NCBI RefSeq assembly: GCF_040361335.1
Contig: NZ_APNM01000014.1
Coordinates: 21,662-85,661 of the forward strand
DNA from: APNM01 sp040361335
GTDB lineage: Bacteria; Pseudomonadota; Gammaproteobacteria; Nevskiales; Salinisphaeraceae
Length of the DNA: 64,000 bases
Reading direction: 5' to 3'
Part shown: in pieces, positions 25,117-33,030 of the stretch
Layout: the number at the start of each line of letters is the position of its first letter
How positions within the stretch are numbered: the first letter of the stretch is position 1
The notes under the pieces: generated by a model
The model's input: the letters and a program-made list of their open reading frames with translations, nothing else
What the model was told of the DNA's origin: nothing
The model's database searches: none
Program-made: the position numbers and the translations under genes

Positions 25117-26274
25117 CTACCAGTGCTCGACGATGACGCGGTTGCGGCCCGCGTCCTTGGCACGGTAGAGCAGCCCGTCGGCGGCCTCGATCACGGGCTC
25201 GGGGCGCGTGTCGGGGCGCGGGCACAGCGTGACCAATCCCACGCTCATGGTGGCCGACCACGGCTCCACGCCGCCCGAGCCGCCGAGTTCGAGCTCGCGC
25301 CGCAGGCTCTCGGCCCGGTAGACCATCTCGGCGGGGTCGGCGTCGTACCAGGCGAGCACGAACTCCTCGCCGCCCAGGCGGCCGACACAGTCCTGGGGCC
25401 GGCGCGCGGCGCCGCGCAGGAGGTCGGCCAGATGCTTCAGGAAATCGTCGCCGCGGGCGTGCCCGTAGGCATCGTTGTAATCCTTGAAGTGGTCCAGGTC
25501 GATCATGGCGATACCGTAGCGCGCGCCCTCGCGCGCGGCGTGGCGCAGGCCCCGGTCGATCGTTTCCAGGGCAGCGCGCCGGTTGAGCACCCCGGTGAGG
25601 TCGTCGTGCATGGACAGGTGCTCCAGGATGCCCCGTTCCAGCCAGACCGAGCGCGCCAGGTATTCCTGGGAGTAGCCGCCGACGAAGGCCACGGCCACCA
25701 GCAACAGCATCGCCATGACCCGGTACCACTCGTCCGACTCCGGCACGACCAGCAGCGCTTCGTTGGCGACCATGATCGCGGTCATCAGCAGGGCCGCCGG
25801 CAGGAAGGCGCGGAAGCGCAGCCGCGCGATGAAGAACACCGCCACCACGAGGACGCCGATGAACTCCAGGGGGATGTCGAAACCGTAGACGGCGCCGATC
25901 GCCCGCTCCGCCAGGAAGCCGAAGGCCAGCAGCAACGCCGAGCCGACGAGGGCGATATCGGCATACCGGCGCCAGGCCGGCACCGCGGTCACCGCGATCG
26001 CGATCACGAACGCCGGCACCTGCAGGCCGTACAGCACCGGTACCGTCAGGCGCTGGAAGCCTTCCGGCGCGTTCAGGAGATCGTTGTAGAGCGGCGTGCC
26101 GAGCACCGTGAGCAGGCCCAGACACAACAGCGCCAGCCGGAAGCCGCGGCCGGACTCGCGGTAATCCTCGCAGAACCGGGATTCCAGGGGCGACGCGAAG
26201 CGCAGCAGGCGATAGCCGCGCGCCCTTTGGGCACGCAGCGCCTTCACGTCGTTCATGCGATCCGCGCCGGCCAT
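25117..26274 (-). CDS. membrane diguanylate cyclase (GGDEF) with product-inhibition site
   Basis: About 385 aa. The start is uncertain: ATG 26274 has a near RBS (AGAAAGG), ATG 26256 and 26307 are alternatives. The N-terminal half has about five or six membrane helices, preceded by PLESRFCEDYRESGRGFRLA, a motif shared with the second cyclase in this window. The GGDEF domain has LTGVLNRRAALE, MIDLDHFKDYND and the active site GGEEF, with the inhibitory I-site RPQD five residues before it. It should make cyclic di-GMP from GTP at the inner membrane. Signal unknown. Confidence 0.9.
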   Translation of the reverse strand: MAGADRMNDVKALRAQRARGYRLLRFASPLESRFCEDYRESGRGFRLALLCLGLLTVLGTPLYNDLLNAPEGFQRLTVPVLYGLQVPAFVIAIAVTAVPAWRRYADIALVGSALLLAFGFLAERAIGAVYGFDIPLEFIGVLVVAVFFIARLRFRAFLPAALLMTAIMVANEALLVVPESDEWYRVMAMLLLVAVAFVGGYSQEYLARSVWLERGILEHLSMHDDLTGVLNRRAALETIDRGLRHAAREGARYGIAMIDLDHFKDYNDAYGHARGDDFLKHLADLLRGAARRPQDCVGRLGGEEFVLAWYDADPAEMVYRAESLRRELELGGSGGVEPWSATMSVGLVTLCPRPDTRPEPVIEAADGLLYRAKDAGRNRVIVEHW

Positions 26275-26346
26275 TGCCTTTCTATCGGCTGACGGCCAGC
26301 CGCACATTACGCCCGTGCCGCAGAAAACCGCGGCGCGGGCCGGGGG

Positions 26347-28770
26347 TCAGTCCGACAGGTGCTCCTCGGTCAGTCCGGGGTCGGCGGCGATCTGCGCCTC
26401 GGTGAACCGGAAGGGCACCCATTCCTTCGCCGAATAGCGCCACGTCTGATCCTTGTAGTGCGGACTCGCCGGATCGCTGGACTGCGAGTAGGTAACGAAG
26501 CCCTCGGCGATCGGCGTGCCCTCGTCGTCCCAGGTGACGGTCTGAATATAGCTGTTGCCACGCAGGACCGGGTAGCCGGTCTCGTCGAGCGGCGCGCCGC
26601 CGGTGACCGTGAACGAGCCGGTGGCGTTGCCGAGGTCGCCGAAAATGGGGATGCGTTCGTCGTGGATACCCGAGTACTGGACCTCGCCCATGGGCGCGTC
26701 GAGCGCGAAGCCGGCGTCGGTGACCGCGGTCACGGCATCGCCCAGGGCCGCCTGCACCAGCGGATTCAGGACGTTGAGGTCGCGCGGGGTGGTCACCGGT
26801 TCGTCCGCGGAGAACGGCGTCAGCCACAGAGGCGGCACGTCCGGCCCCACCGGCAGCAGGGCCTCGCTGGCGCGGGTCCAGAACTCTCGCCACAGATGGC
26901 CGCCGCGGGAGTCGAGATTGGTCGCCAGGTCCCAGTCCGCAAGCACGTCGCAGGCCGCGCTCACGTCCACGGGACCGCCGTCGGTCACGACCGTGCCCAG
27001 CGGGCAGATGCTGCCGACCACGGCGTCGCGCGCCAGTTCCCCGGAATGGATCGAGCTGTCGAGCACGATCTCCTGGAGATTGTCGAGCGTGAAGCCGGTG
27101 CCGGGCAGGCCGTCCGTGCCGTCCAGCCGGCGCTGGATCTGGAGGATGCCCAGGCGCGTGCGCAGGCTGCGCTCGGTCTCCTCCTGGCCGATGATGGACG
27201 CGAAGCCCGTGAGCGGTTCCTGCGGATGGGTCAGCCAATAGCTGTCGTTCATGTTGGAGACGTGATCCCGCCGGACCAGGGTCGGCAGGTTGCCGGGGCC
27301 GAAGATGCCCGGCGCCGGCGCGTCCGGGTCGGTGTCCCACTCGCAGGCGCTGCGCGAGCCGTCCAGGATCGGCAGGCCGGGCATGAGCTGGCCCAGCACC
27401 GGCGTCAGCAGCGTGGCGCATTCCGTGACCTTGCTGTCGGGCACGTTGGGCACCACGGTGACGTCGCCGTAGTAGACCGGCTCGTCCGGACCAGTGGCCA
27501 CGGTATTAACCCAGGGCACGCCCAGGATCTCGGCGTGCAGGTCGATGAACTCGTCCAGGGAACGCGCCCGGTTCCAGGCGAAGAACTGGTTGATCAGGCG
27601 CGTGTTCTCGGCGTTGGCGTCGCGCAAGGTGTAGGCGGTGAGCCCGTTCCAGCTCAGTACCGGGATGCCCGAGACCGACAGCTCCAGCATCGGCCCGTAA
27701 TGCGAGCGGTAGAGGGTACGCGTGGCCTCGGTGAGGCTGCCGTCCGCCTCGCGGACGCGGATGGTGACGTCCTCGCTCTCCATGTCGACGAATTCGCCGT
27801 CGTAGAGATACTGCGTCGGGTCCGCGGGATTGAGCTTGAGTTCGTAGAAGCTGAAGCGGTACGCGGTGGAGACGGTGTGGCTCCAGGCGACGTGCTCGTT
27901 GAAACCGATCAGCACCGCGGGCACGCCGTACAGCGAGGCCCCGAAGATATCCACTTGGCCGGGGATGGTCAGGTGCATCTGGTAGAGCCGCTCGGTGCCC
28001 TCCCAGGGGAAGTGCGGATTGCCGAACAGCATCGGCCGGCCGGTCTGGGTCGCCTCCGACCCCAGCCCGTACATGTTGCTGCCGATATCCAGATCCCCCA
28101 GCGGCATGTCCGAGGGCTGCAGGGTGTCCAGGATGGTATCGATCGGCGGCGTCTCCAGGATCTCGCCGGGCGCCGGCGGCGCGGCGCCGGCGATCTCGTT
28201 CACGAACACCGAGGAGCTGGCCAGCACGCCGAGCCGGAAGTAGCGCCGGTACATGTCGCGGGCGTCGATCTCGCGCACCCAGTCGGCATCCCGGCAGGCG
28301 GCGTGCCGGCCGGCATGTTCGCCGTCCTGGATCTCGCGCACGTAGCGGGAATAGCCCTCGGCGAAGCCACGCGTGGCGCGCGCGGCCGGACCGGCCGCGG
28401 CCTCCTCCAGGGCGTCCAAGCGCGCGTCGGTGAGCACGAACGACCAGAAGAAATCCGACTCGACGTTGCTCGCCGTGGTGCCGTTGGCCGGGATGCTGTA
28501 GCTGCCGTCCCGGCCCAGGAACTCGGCGCGGCGGCCGTTGATGGTGAGGAAATCCTCCGCCAGCACACAGAGGTTGTCGCGGGCCTGGACATAACCCAGG
28601 CCATAGCCGAGGCTGGCGTAGTCGTCCGCCTCGATGTGCGGAATGCCGAACGAATCGGTCCGGATATCGACGTCATAGGGCAGCGACAGACCGTCGCCGG
28701 CACCCGTGCCGCCATCACCACACGCGGACAAAAAAGCGGCCAGAACGGCCGCTGTCAAAGATCGCCTCAT
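26347..28770 (-). CDS. penicillin acylase-family lipoprotein, N-acyl homoserine lactone/aculeacin acylase-like
   Basis: 807 aa. Lipobox LSAC (Cys17). Ntn-hydrolase precursor: alpha chain (about 30-230), then the autocleavage site GDLDIG|SNMYGLGSEA with nucleophile Ser231, followed by LFGNPHFPWEGTERLYQMHL and IPGQVDIFGASLYGVPAVLI. These beta-chain motifs match PvdQ, AhlM and aculeacin A acylase more closely than true penicillin G acylases. The enzyme would mature by self-cleavage in the periplasm and remove long acyl chains; acyl-homoserine lactones or acylated peptides are candidate substrates. A lipoprotein anchor is unusual for the family. Confidence 0.87.
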   Translation of the reverse strand: MRRSLTAAVLAAFLSACGDGGTGAGDGLSLPYDVDIRTDSFGIPHIEADDYASLGYGLGYVQARDNLCVLAEDFLTINGRRAEFLGRDGSYSIPANGTTASNVESDFFWSFVLTDARLDALEEAAAGPAARATRGFAEGYSRYVREIQDGEHAGRHAACRDADWVREIDARDMYRRYFRLGVLASSSVFVNEIAGAAPPAPGEILETPPIDTILDTLQPSDMPLGDLDIGSNMYGLGSEATQTGRPMLFGNPHFPWEGTERLYQMHLTIPGQVDIFGASLYGVPAVLIGFNEHVAWSHTVSTAYRFSFYELKLNPADPTQYLYDGEFVDMESEDVTIRVREADGSLTEATRTLYRSHYGPMLELSVSGIPVLSWNGLTAYTLRDANAENTRLINQFFAWNRARSLDEFIDLHAEILGVPWVNTVATGPDEPVYYGDVTVVPNVPDSKVTECATLLTPVLGQLMPGLPILDGSRSACEWDTDPDAPAPGIFGPGNLPTLVRRDHVSNMNDSYWLTHPQEPLTGFASIIGQEETERSLRTRLGILQIQRRLDGTDGLPGTGFTLDNLQEIVLDSSIHSGELARDAVVGSICPLGTVVTDGGPVDVSAACDVLADWDLATNLDSRGGHLWREFWTRASEALLPVGPDVPPLWLTPFSADEPVTTPRDLNVLNPLVQAALGDAVTAVTDAGFALDAPMGEVQYSGIHDERIPIFGDLGNATGSFTVTGGAPLDETGYPVLRGNSYIQTVTWDDEGTPIAEGFVTYSQSSDPASPHYKDQTWRYSAKEWVPFRFTEAQIAADPGLTEEHLSD

Positions 28771-28841
28771 CGGATCCCTCCCCCGCCTACCGGCGGCACT
28801 CTCGCACCTTGCCCCCAGGCCCGGTCTTTCGTTGTAGGAAT

Positions 28842-28856
28842 TTACTGACGCAGTAA
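28842..28856. promoter_or_regulatory. Operator-like palindrome between acylase and dehalogenase-like genes
   Basis: TTACTG-ACG-CAGTAA, a perfect 6-bp inverted repeat in the 152-bp divergent promoter region, unusually AT-rich for this genome. A repressor bound here could control both divergent genes together. No regulator gene is adjacent. Confidence 0.45.
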
Positions 28857-28922
28857 TCTACCCTGCGCTTACACGTCGGCCAATGGTAAAAATGTACTTC
28901 CGGTTGCCATAGGAGACCGCTC

Positions 28923-29831
28923 ATGCTGACCGCACCGCGCCGGCCGATGCGCCGCTTCCGTCCCGAGTCGCCGACCCTGGCCATCGGCACCCTCGAGCGC
29001 CGCCACCTGGACCTCGAATGCGGGCGGGTGGCCTACCTGCGGCACGGCCCCACGGGGGCGCCACCCCTGCTGCTGGTGCACGGCATCCCCACATCCGCAC
29101 GGCTCTGGGAGCCCCTGCTGGGCACGCTCGGGGCCTACTACGACTGCATCGTGCCGGACCTGCTGGGCCTCGGCCGCTCCCGGCCCGCGGCCGGCGCCGA
29201 CCTCGCCAGCCCCGGGCAGGCGGACATGCTGGCGGCCGTGCTCGACGCGCTCGACATCGAGACCTGTCTCGCGGTCTTCCACGACCAGGGCGGCGCCCAC
29301 GGCGCGCAAATGCTCAAGCGCCACGGCGGACGCGTGGACGCCGCCGTGTTCACTGATTGCGTGTGCTACGACAACTGGCCGGTGCCGGTGGTGGACGCCC
29401 TGATGCGTCTGGGGCCGGCGACCCGGCCGCTCGCCGCGACCCGCGTGCTGCAGTACGCGATGCGGGTCTTCCCCTGGCCGCTGACCACCTTCCGCGGCCC
29501 GATCCTCCAGGCGGCGCGGGAAGACTGGGAATACGCCCTGAACACCGGCGGCGAGGCCCTGACCCACTGGATCGACTACACCGCCAGCCAGTCCTCGCAC
29601 TGGAGCCAGGACGCGGTATCCGCGCTGCAATCCTGGACCAAGCCCGCACACGTGATCTGGGCGGCCCAGGACCGCTTCCTGCCGCCCTCCTGGGGCGTGG
29701 AGCTCGCCCGCGACATCCCCGGCGCCGACGACAACCCGGAACTGCTGCCGTTCGCGGGGCACTTCTGGCAAATGGAAGTCCCGGCCACAGGGGCGGCGGC
29801 AATCCACCGTTTTTTTTCGAACCTGGGCTGA
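28923..29831 (+). CDS. alpha/beta-hydrolase, haloalkane dehalogenase-like (Asp nucleophile)
   Basis: 302 aa. LLLVHGIPTSARLW (oxyanion motif HG near 53-54), nucleophile elbow VFHDQGGAHG with Asp121 instead of Ser, a cap region around 140-215, and a C-terminal AGHFWQME with the likely catalytic His. His-Asp-x-Gly at the elbow is characteristic of haloalkane and fluoroacetate dehalogenases and epoxide hydrolases. No exported signal is visible, so cytoplasmic. RBS AGGAGA lies upstream of ATG 28923. Substrate unknown. Divergent from the acylase. Confidence 0.82.
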   Translation: MLTAPRRPMRRFRPESPTLAIGTLERRHLDLECGRVAYLRHGPTGAPPLLLVHGIPTSARLWEPLLGTLGAYYDCIVPDLLGLGRSRPAAGADLASPGQADMLAAVLDALDIETCLAVFHDQGGAHGAQMLKRHGGRVDAAVFTDCVCYDNWPVPVVDALMRLGPATRPLAATRVLQYAMRVFPWPLTTFRGPILQAAREDWEYALNTGGEALTHWIDYTASQSSHWSQDAVSALQSWTKPAHVIWAAQDRFLPPSWGVELARDIPGADDNPELLPFAGHFWQMEVPATGAAAIHRFFSNLG

Positions 29832-29847
29832 CGACGTCAGAAGAAAA

Positions 29848-29884
29848 TAATCCACTGATTACGCAGATTGACACCGATTATTTA
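29848..29884. repeat. Family B repeat left half (right-half-like sequence lies beyond the IS110 element)
   Basis: AATCCACTGATTACGCAGAT followed by TGACACCGATTATTT. A right-half-type sequence (TCATCGGCGTTCATCCGTAT then CCATCCACGGAC) is found at 31190-31220 beyond the IS110 element, so the element probably inserted between the two halves of a repeat block. Confidence 0.6.
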
Positions 29885-29929
29885 TCTGGAACCCGTGAAT
29901 GCCGCACCTGTAGATCGCTGCTTTTCTCC

Positions 29930-29961
29930 TTCTCCCCCTTGGGGGAGAAGGCCGGGATGAG
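29930..29961. repeat. Family C REP-like hairpin abutting the IS110 terminus
   Basis: The stem TTCTCCCCCTTGGGGGAGAA is followed by GGCCGGGATGAG, where the family normally continues GGGG. The interruption at GATGAG(C) coincides with the inferred IS110 end, so the element seems to have inserted into the tail of this REP-like unit. Confidence 0.7.
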
Positions 29962-29975
29962 CAACTGTCTTGCAC

Positions 29976-30920
29976 TCAGCCTGTGCTCGGCACGGTATCG
30001 GGTTGCCACTCGGTGCCATCCCGCAGCATCGCATTGAGCCGGATTAGCAAGCTGCGCATGCAGGCCACTAATGCCACCTTCGGCGGTTTACCCGCTGCCA
30101 GCAAGCGTTGGTATCGGGCTCGTAGATCCGGTTCATATCGCACGGCCACCAAGGTCGCCATATACAGCACGCTGCGCGCGGCGGCCCGACCGCCCCAGGT
30201 GCTGCGTCGCCCACGCCAAGCGCCGCTGTCTCGATTCAGCGGCGCTACACCGACCAGCTTGGCAATGGCCTTGCGGTTCAGGTGACCCAGCTCCGGGATG
30301 TGTCCCAACAGGCCTGCTGCATTGATCTGGCCGATACCCGGCACTTGGTCCAAGTGTCTGGCGCGCTCCGCCACCGGCGATGCTTGGGTCAACAGCTGAT
30401 GGATGCGTGCCTCAATCGCCTGAATGGCCCGGTCGAGCGCTTCAATGATCTCCTTGATCGAGGCGCGCACCACACGGTCAGCCTGGGGCCGGCGGTTGCG
30501 TTCGGCTGTGCGCATTCGGACCAACGTGCTGCGTCGGCTGACCAGCGCTTGCAATTGCTGCTCGGCCGCTTGGGGCGGCACATGGCGCTGTAAATCGAGT
30601 AACGCCCCCATCTGGGCCAGGATGCGTGCATCCAGCGCATCGGTCTTGGCGAGCTCGCCGGTGGCCTTGGCGAAGTCCCGAACTTGGCGGGGATTGACGT
30701 GACATACGGGCAAATCCGCCTCAAACAGGGCAGCGAGCACGCCTTGCTCGTAGCCTCCGGTGGCCTCGATCACAATCTGGGCTGGCGCATGGCCTCGCGC
30801 CCACTGAATCAGCTCGGACCAGCCCGCCGGGCTGTTATCGAAACGTTGAACTGGGGTTTGATCGCTGGCGGCGACGTCCAGAGCCCGCTTGGCCACGTCC
30901 ACACCGATCGCCTTGGTCAT
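29976..30920 (-). CDS. IS110-family DEDD recombinase/transposase
   Basis: 314 aa from ATG 30920 (MTKAIGVDVAKRALDVA); normal length. The RuvC-like DEDD domain shows Asp8 in GVDVAK, Glu52 in VIEATGGYE and KTDALDARILAQ with Asp94/Asp97. A coiled-coil linker follows, then the Tnp domain with VPGIGQINAAGLL, and PLNRDSGAWRG with the likely catalytic Ser232, and a C-terminal YMATLVAVRYEPDLRARYQR. All key residues are present. The family recombines DNA guided by a non-coding bridge RNA; a candidate is encoded directly upstream. Confidence 0.93.
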   Translation of the reverse strand: MTKAIGVDVAKRALDVAASDQTPVQRFDNSPAGWSELIQWARGHAPAQIVIEATGGYEQGVLAALFEADLPVCHVNPRQVRDFAKATGELAKTDALDARILAQMGALLDLQRHVPPQAAEQQLQALVSRRSTLVRMRTAERNRRPQADRVVRASIKEIIEALDRAIQAIEARIHQLLTQASPVAERARHLDQVPGIGQINAAGLLGHIPELGHLNRKAIAKLVGVAPLNRDSGAWRGRRSTWGGRAAARSVLYMATLVAVRYEPDLRARYQRLLAAGKPPKVALVACMRSLLIRLNAMLRDGTEWQPDTVPSTG

Positions 30921-30947
30921 GGCTACCTCCCGTTGCATACTGCCTGA

Positions 30948-31108
30948 GGTGATGAGAGCAGGCTCTCGCCGGCTCTGCCTTGTGGATACGGGCGATCGCC
31001 CCGGCAACTGTTCGAGCTTGGCGAGAGCCACGAGTCTGGCGGTCCCAGCTCATCCTCGGCCTCGAAGGCCTAGGGGTGAACGGCCTGCCAGACTCGGCTC
31101 TCATCACC
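30948..31108 (-). ncRNA. Candidate IS110 bridge RNA (seekRNA)
   Basis: Three perfect inverted repeats nest in 161 bp: outer stem GGTGATGAGAGC (30948-30959) with GCTCTCATCACC (31097-31108); inner stem 1 GGCTCTCGCC (30961-30970) with GGCGAGAGCC (31020-31029), loop 49 nt; inner stem 2 CGAGTCTGGC (31031-31040) with GCCAGACTCG (31087-31096), loop 46 nt. The second loop contains GCTCATCC (31048-31055), the complement of GGATGAGC at the insertion flank (29955-29962). The first loop contains GCAACTGT (31004-31011), identical to the element end (29961-29968). Two guide loops, one for target and one for donor, are what a bridge RNA needs. Strand is taken from the transposase direction; transcript ends are unknown. 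Confidence 0.72.
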
Positions 31109-31256
31109 ACCCTACAACGGGAAAATAGATACAAGGGGGTGGACCGGCCGGCGGCGCGATGGCTTGAGCGGCCCATCCTGGATCTCGTTTCATCGGCGTT
31201 CATCCGTATCCATCCACGGACAAAAAATTTTCGAACGCCATCGCTTGCCAGACATG

Positions 31257-31272
31257 CTGTTCGTTTATACAG
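31257..31272. promoter_or_regulatory. LexA (SOS) box upstream of the radical SAM gene
   Basis: CTGTTCGTTTATACAG matches the gammaproteobacterial consensus CTGT-N8-ACAG exactly, and TA follows as in the extended box. It ends 7 bp before the start codon, so bound LexA would block transcription start or early elongation. Several LexA regulons include the PA0069-type gene, which supports the call. Confidence 0.68.
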
Positions 31273-31279
31273 TATCAAA

Positions 31280-32359
31280 ATGAAGGCACGGCGGCGACAG
31301 GCGTTCAAGGGGCGGGGCGCGGTATCCAATCCCGCCGGCCGCTTCGAGTCGGTCGATCACGAGGTGTTCGACGACGGCTGGGGCAGCGCCGAGGAGGAAC
31401 CCGAGGCCCCGGCCACCGAGCTGCGCGCGGACCCGGCGCGCACGGTCATCACCCGCAACCGCTCGCCGGACATCCCGTTCGAGGCCTCCATCAATCCCTA
31501 CCGGGGCTGCGAGCATGCGTGCCCTTATTGTTTTGCCCGCCCCAGCCACAGTTACCTGGACCTGTCGCCGGGTCTCGACTTCGAGACCCGCATCTTCTAC
31601 AAGGGCAACGCCGCCGAGCGGCTGGAGGCGGAGCTGCGTAAGCCCGGCTATCGGCCGACGCCGATCTCGCTGGGCATCAACACCGACGCCTACCAACCGG
31701 CGGAGCGCCGGTTGCGGGTCACCCGTTCGCTGCTGGAGGTGCTCTGGGCCTACCGGCACCCGGTGAGCCTGATCACCAAGAGCGCGCTGATCACGCGCGA
31801 CCTGGACATCCTCGGACCGATGGCCGAGCACGGCCTGGTATCCGCGGCGGTGAGCGTGACCTCGCTGGACCCGGACATCAAGCGCCGCCTGGAGCCCCGT
31901 ACCGCCGGCCCCGCCGCGCGGCTGCGCACCATCCGGGCACTGGCCGACGCCGGCGTACCCACCGCGGTGATGGCGGCGCCGGTGATCCCCGCGATCACCG
32001 ACCACGAGCTGGAGGCGATCCTGGCGGCGGCGGCCGAGGCCGGCGCGCGCGGCGCGGGCTACGTCCTGCTGCGGCTGCCGCACGAACTCAAGGAGGTGTT
32101 CCGGGACTGGCTGGAGACCCATTACCCGGACCGCGCCGAGCACGTGATGAGCCTGGTGCGCCAGTCGCGCGGCGGCAAGGACTACGACGCCGCCTGGGGC
32201 ACGCGCATGACCGGCACCGGGGTGTTCGCGGACATGATCGCGCAGCGCTTCCGCGCGGCCAGCCGCCGCCACGGCCTCGACCGCGGCGACCGGGCACCGC
32301 TGACCACCGCCCTGTTCCGGGTGCCGCCGCGCAGCGGCGATCAGATGTCGCTTCTGTAG
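31280..32359 (+). CDS. PA0069-family radical SAM protein
   Basis: 359 aa from ATG 31280; a longer in-frame reading would run through the IS110 end and is rejected. The cluster motif is GCEHACPYCFARPSH with Cys77, Cys81 and Cys84 (Cys-x3-Cys-x2-Cys), preceded by SINPYRGC and followed by a TIM-barrel segment including ISLGINTDAYQPAERRL. It resembles the SplB/Rv2578c-like group. The reaction is not known; a DNA-repair link is suggested by the LexA box at its start. It stands alone, between the IS110 element and a long repeat region. Confidence 0.85.
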   Translation: MKARRRQAFKGRGAVSNPAGRFESVDHEVFDDGWGSAEEEPEAPATELRADPARTVITRNRSPDIPFEASINPYRGCEHACPYCFARPSHSYLDLSPGLDFETRIFYKGNAAERLEAELRKPGYRPTPISLGINTDAYQPAERRLRVTRSLLEVLWAYRHPVSLITKSALITRDLDILGPMAEHGLVSAAVSVTSLDPDIKRRLEPRTAGPAARLRTIRALADAGVPTAVMAAPVIPAITDHELEAILAAAAEAGARGAGYVLLRLPHELKEVFRDWLETHYPDRAEHVMSLVRQSRGGKDYDAAWGTRMTGTGVFADMIAQRFRAASRRHGLDRGDRAPLTTALFRVPPRSGDQMSLL

Positions 32360-32370
32360 CCGGGCGATTC

Positions 32371-32461
32371 GAACCACGGAGGCACGGAGGACACAGAGAT
32401 TTAATGGGGTGAGTCTTCTTGGCCTTTTTGCACCTGTGCTCTCTGTGTCTCTGTGGTTGAT
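32371..32461. repeat. Family A element, copy 3 (complete palindromic unit of about 90 bp)
   Basis: The left arm CCACGGAGGCACGGAGGACA faces the right arm CTCTGTGTCTCTGTGGTTGA. The interior AGATTTAATGGGGTGAGTCT is the reverse complement of the interior of the copy at 36784-36877, so these two are inverted copies of one discrete element rather than unrelated simple repeats. Confidence 0.85.
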
Positions 32462-32551
32462 CTTCTAGCTGCCGGAAACGGGCCAGACGGCCCTTGTTCC
32501 AACCCACGCCTGCCGAAGATCACGACGGCGGCAAGCGGCCCGCCAGAACAT

Positions 32552-32588
32552 GGACCACAGAGGCGCACAGAGGGACACAGAGGGCACT
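32552..32588. repeat. Family A half-unit, copy 4
   Basis: GACCACAGAGGCGCACAGAG followed by GGACACAGAGGGCAC, a single left arm without a nearby right arm; a right arm (GTGCGCCTCTGTGGTT) lies at 33040-33055 after the composite repeat pair. The 805-bp gap 32360-33164 is made almost wholly of repeats, and no credible gene was seen in it. Confidence 0.75.
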
Positions 32589-32662
32589 GACGGTCGTCCC
32601 GGAAGCCGCAAAGAAGCCTGCCCCGGACACGATCACGGTTTTCATGCGGAAGAGGCGGATGG

Positions 32663-32845
32663 CCCGCCAAGGTTCGTTGCCAACCCGGCGGCTCGAGCGC
32701 CGGGGCGCTTCGCGGTCGGCGCCGTGCCGAGTCAAGGCGCTTGTTTTATCCACAGATTGACACCGATTAACGCAGATTAATTGGGGCTGTTCTTTAATCT
32801 GCGTCCATCGGCGTCATCTGCGGATCGTTTCTTCCGGGAACCGCC
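32663..32845 (+). repeat. Composite repeat E, copy 1
   Basis: About 183 bp: a GC-rich head (CGCCAAGGTTCGTTGCC), the segment GCGGTCGGCGCCGTGCCGAG followed by TCAAGGC, then a family B pair (TCCACAGATTGACACCGATT and inverse) joined by GGGGCTGTTCTTTAATCTGC, and a tail TTTCTTCCGGGAACCGCC. Copy 2 follows directly, and copy 3 is inverted at 38930-39134. Confidence 0.85.
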
Positions 32846-33028
32846 CGCCAAGCTCCGTTGCCGCCCCGGCAATTCGGTCGCCTAGGCGCTGCGCGGTCGG
32901 CGCCGTGCCGAATCAAGGCATTTGTTTATCCGCGGATGGACGCCGATTAACGCAGATCGGTTGGACTGCTCTTTAATCTGCGTACATCGGCGTAATCTGT
33001 GGATTCCTTCTTCCGGCAAGCGGCCAGC
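32846..33028 (+). repeat. Composite repeat E, copy 2 (tandem with copy 1)
   Basis: It has the same order of parts as copy 1: CGCCAAGCTCCGTTGCC, GCGGTCGGCGCCGTGCCGAA, TCAAGGCATTTGTTTATCCG, a central GGACTGCTCTTTAATCTGCG, and the tail CTTCTTCCGGCAAGCGGCC. Divergence from copy 1 is scattered, suggesting an old duplication or independent insertion. Confidence 0.85.
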
Positions 33029-33030
33029 AA

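Larger units (their letters stand above)
29961..31134 (-). mobile_element. IS110-family insertion sequence inserted in a REP-like repeat
   Basis: The element holds one DEDD transposase gene with a very short 3' non-coding end (about 14 bp) and a long 5' non-coding end (about 210 bp), the layout of the IS110 group proper, where the bridge RNA lies upstream of the transposase. No terminal inverted repeats or target duplication are expected. Ends are approximate: the left end follows GGGATGAG (29961), and the right end probably lies near GATACAAGGGGG (31128-31139). The transposase is intact, so the element may be active. Confidence 0.75.

Noticed and set aside
26359..28848. 829-codon plus-strand open frame opposite the acylase gene
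   Set aside because: Composition is typical of a shadow of a GC-rich gene; the minus-strand acylase has clear family motifs.
30684..31128. Plus-strand open frames across the IS110 5' end
   Set aside because: They run antisense to the transposase and through the structured non-coding region; no RBS or family similarity.
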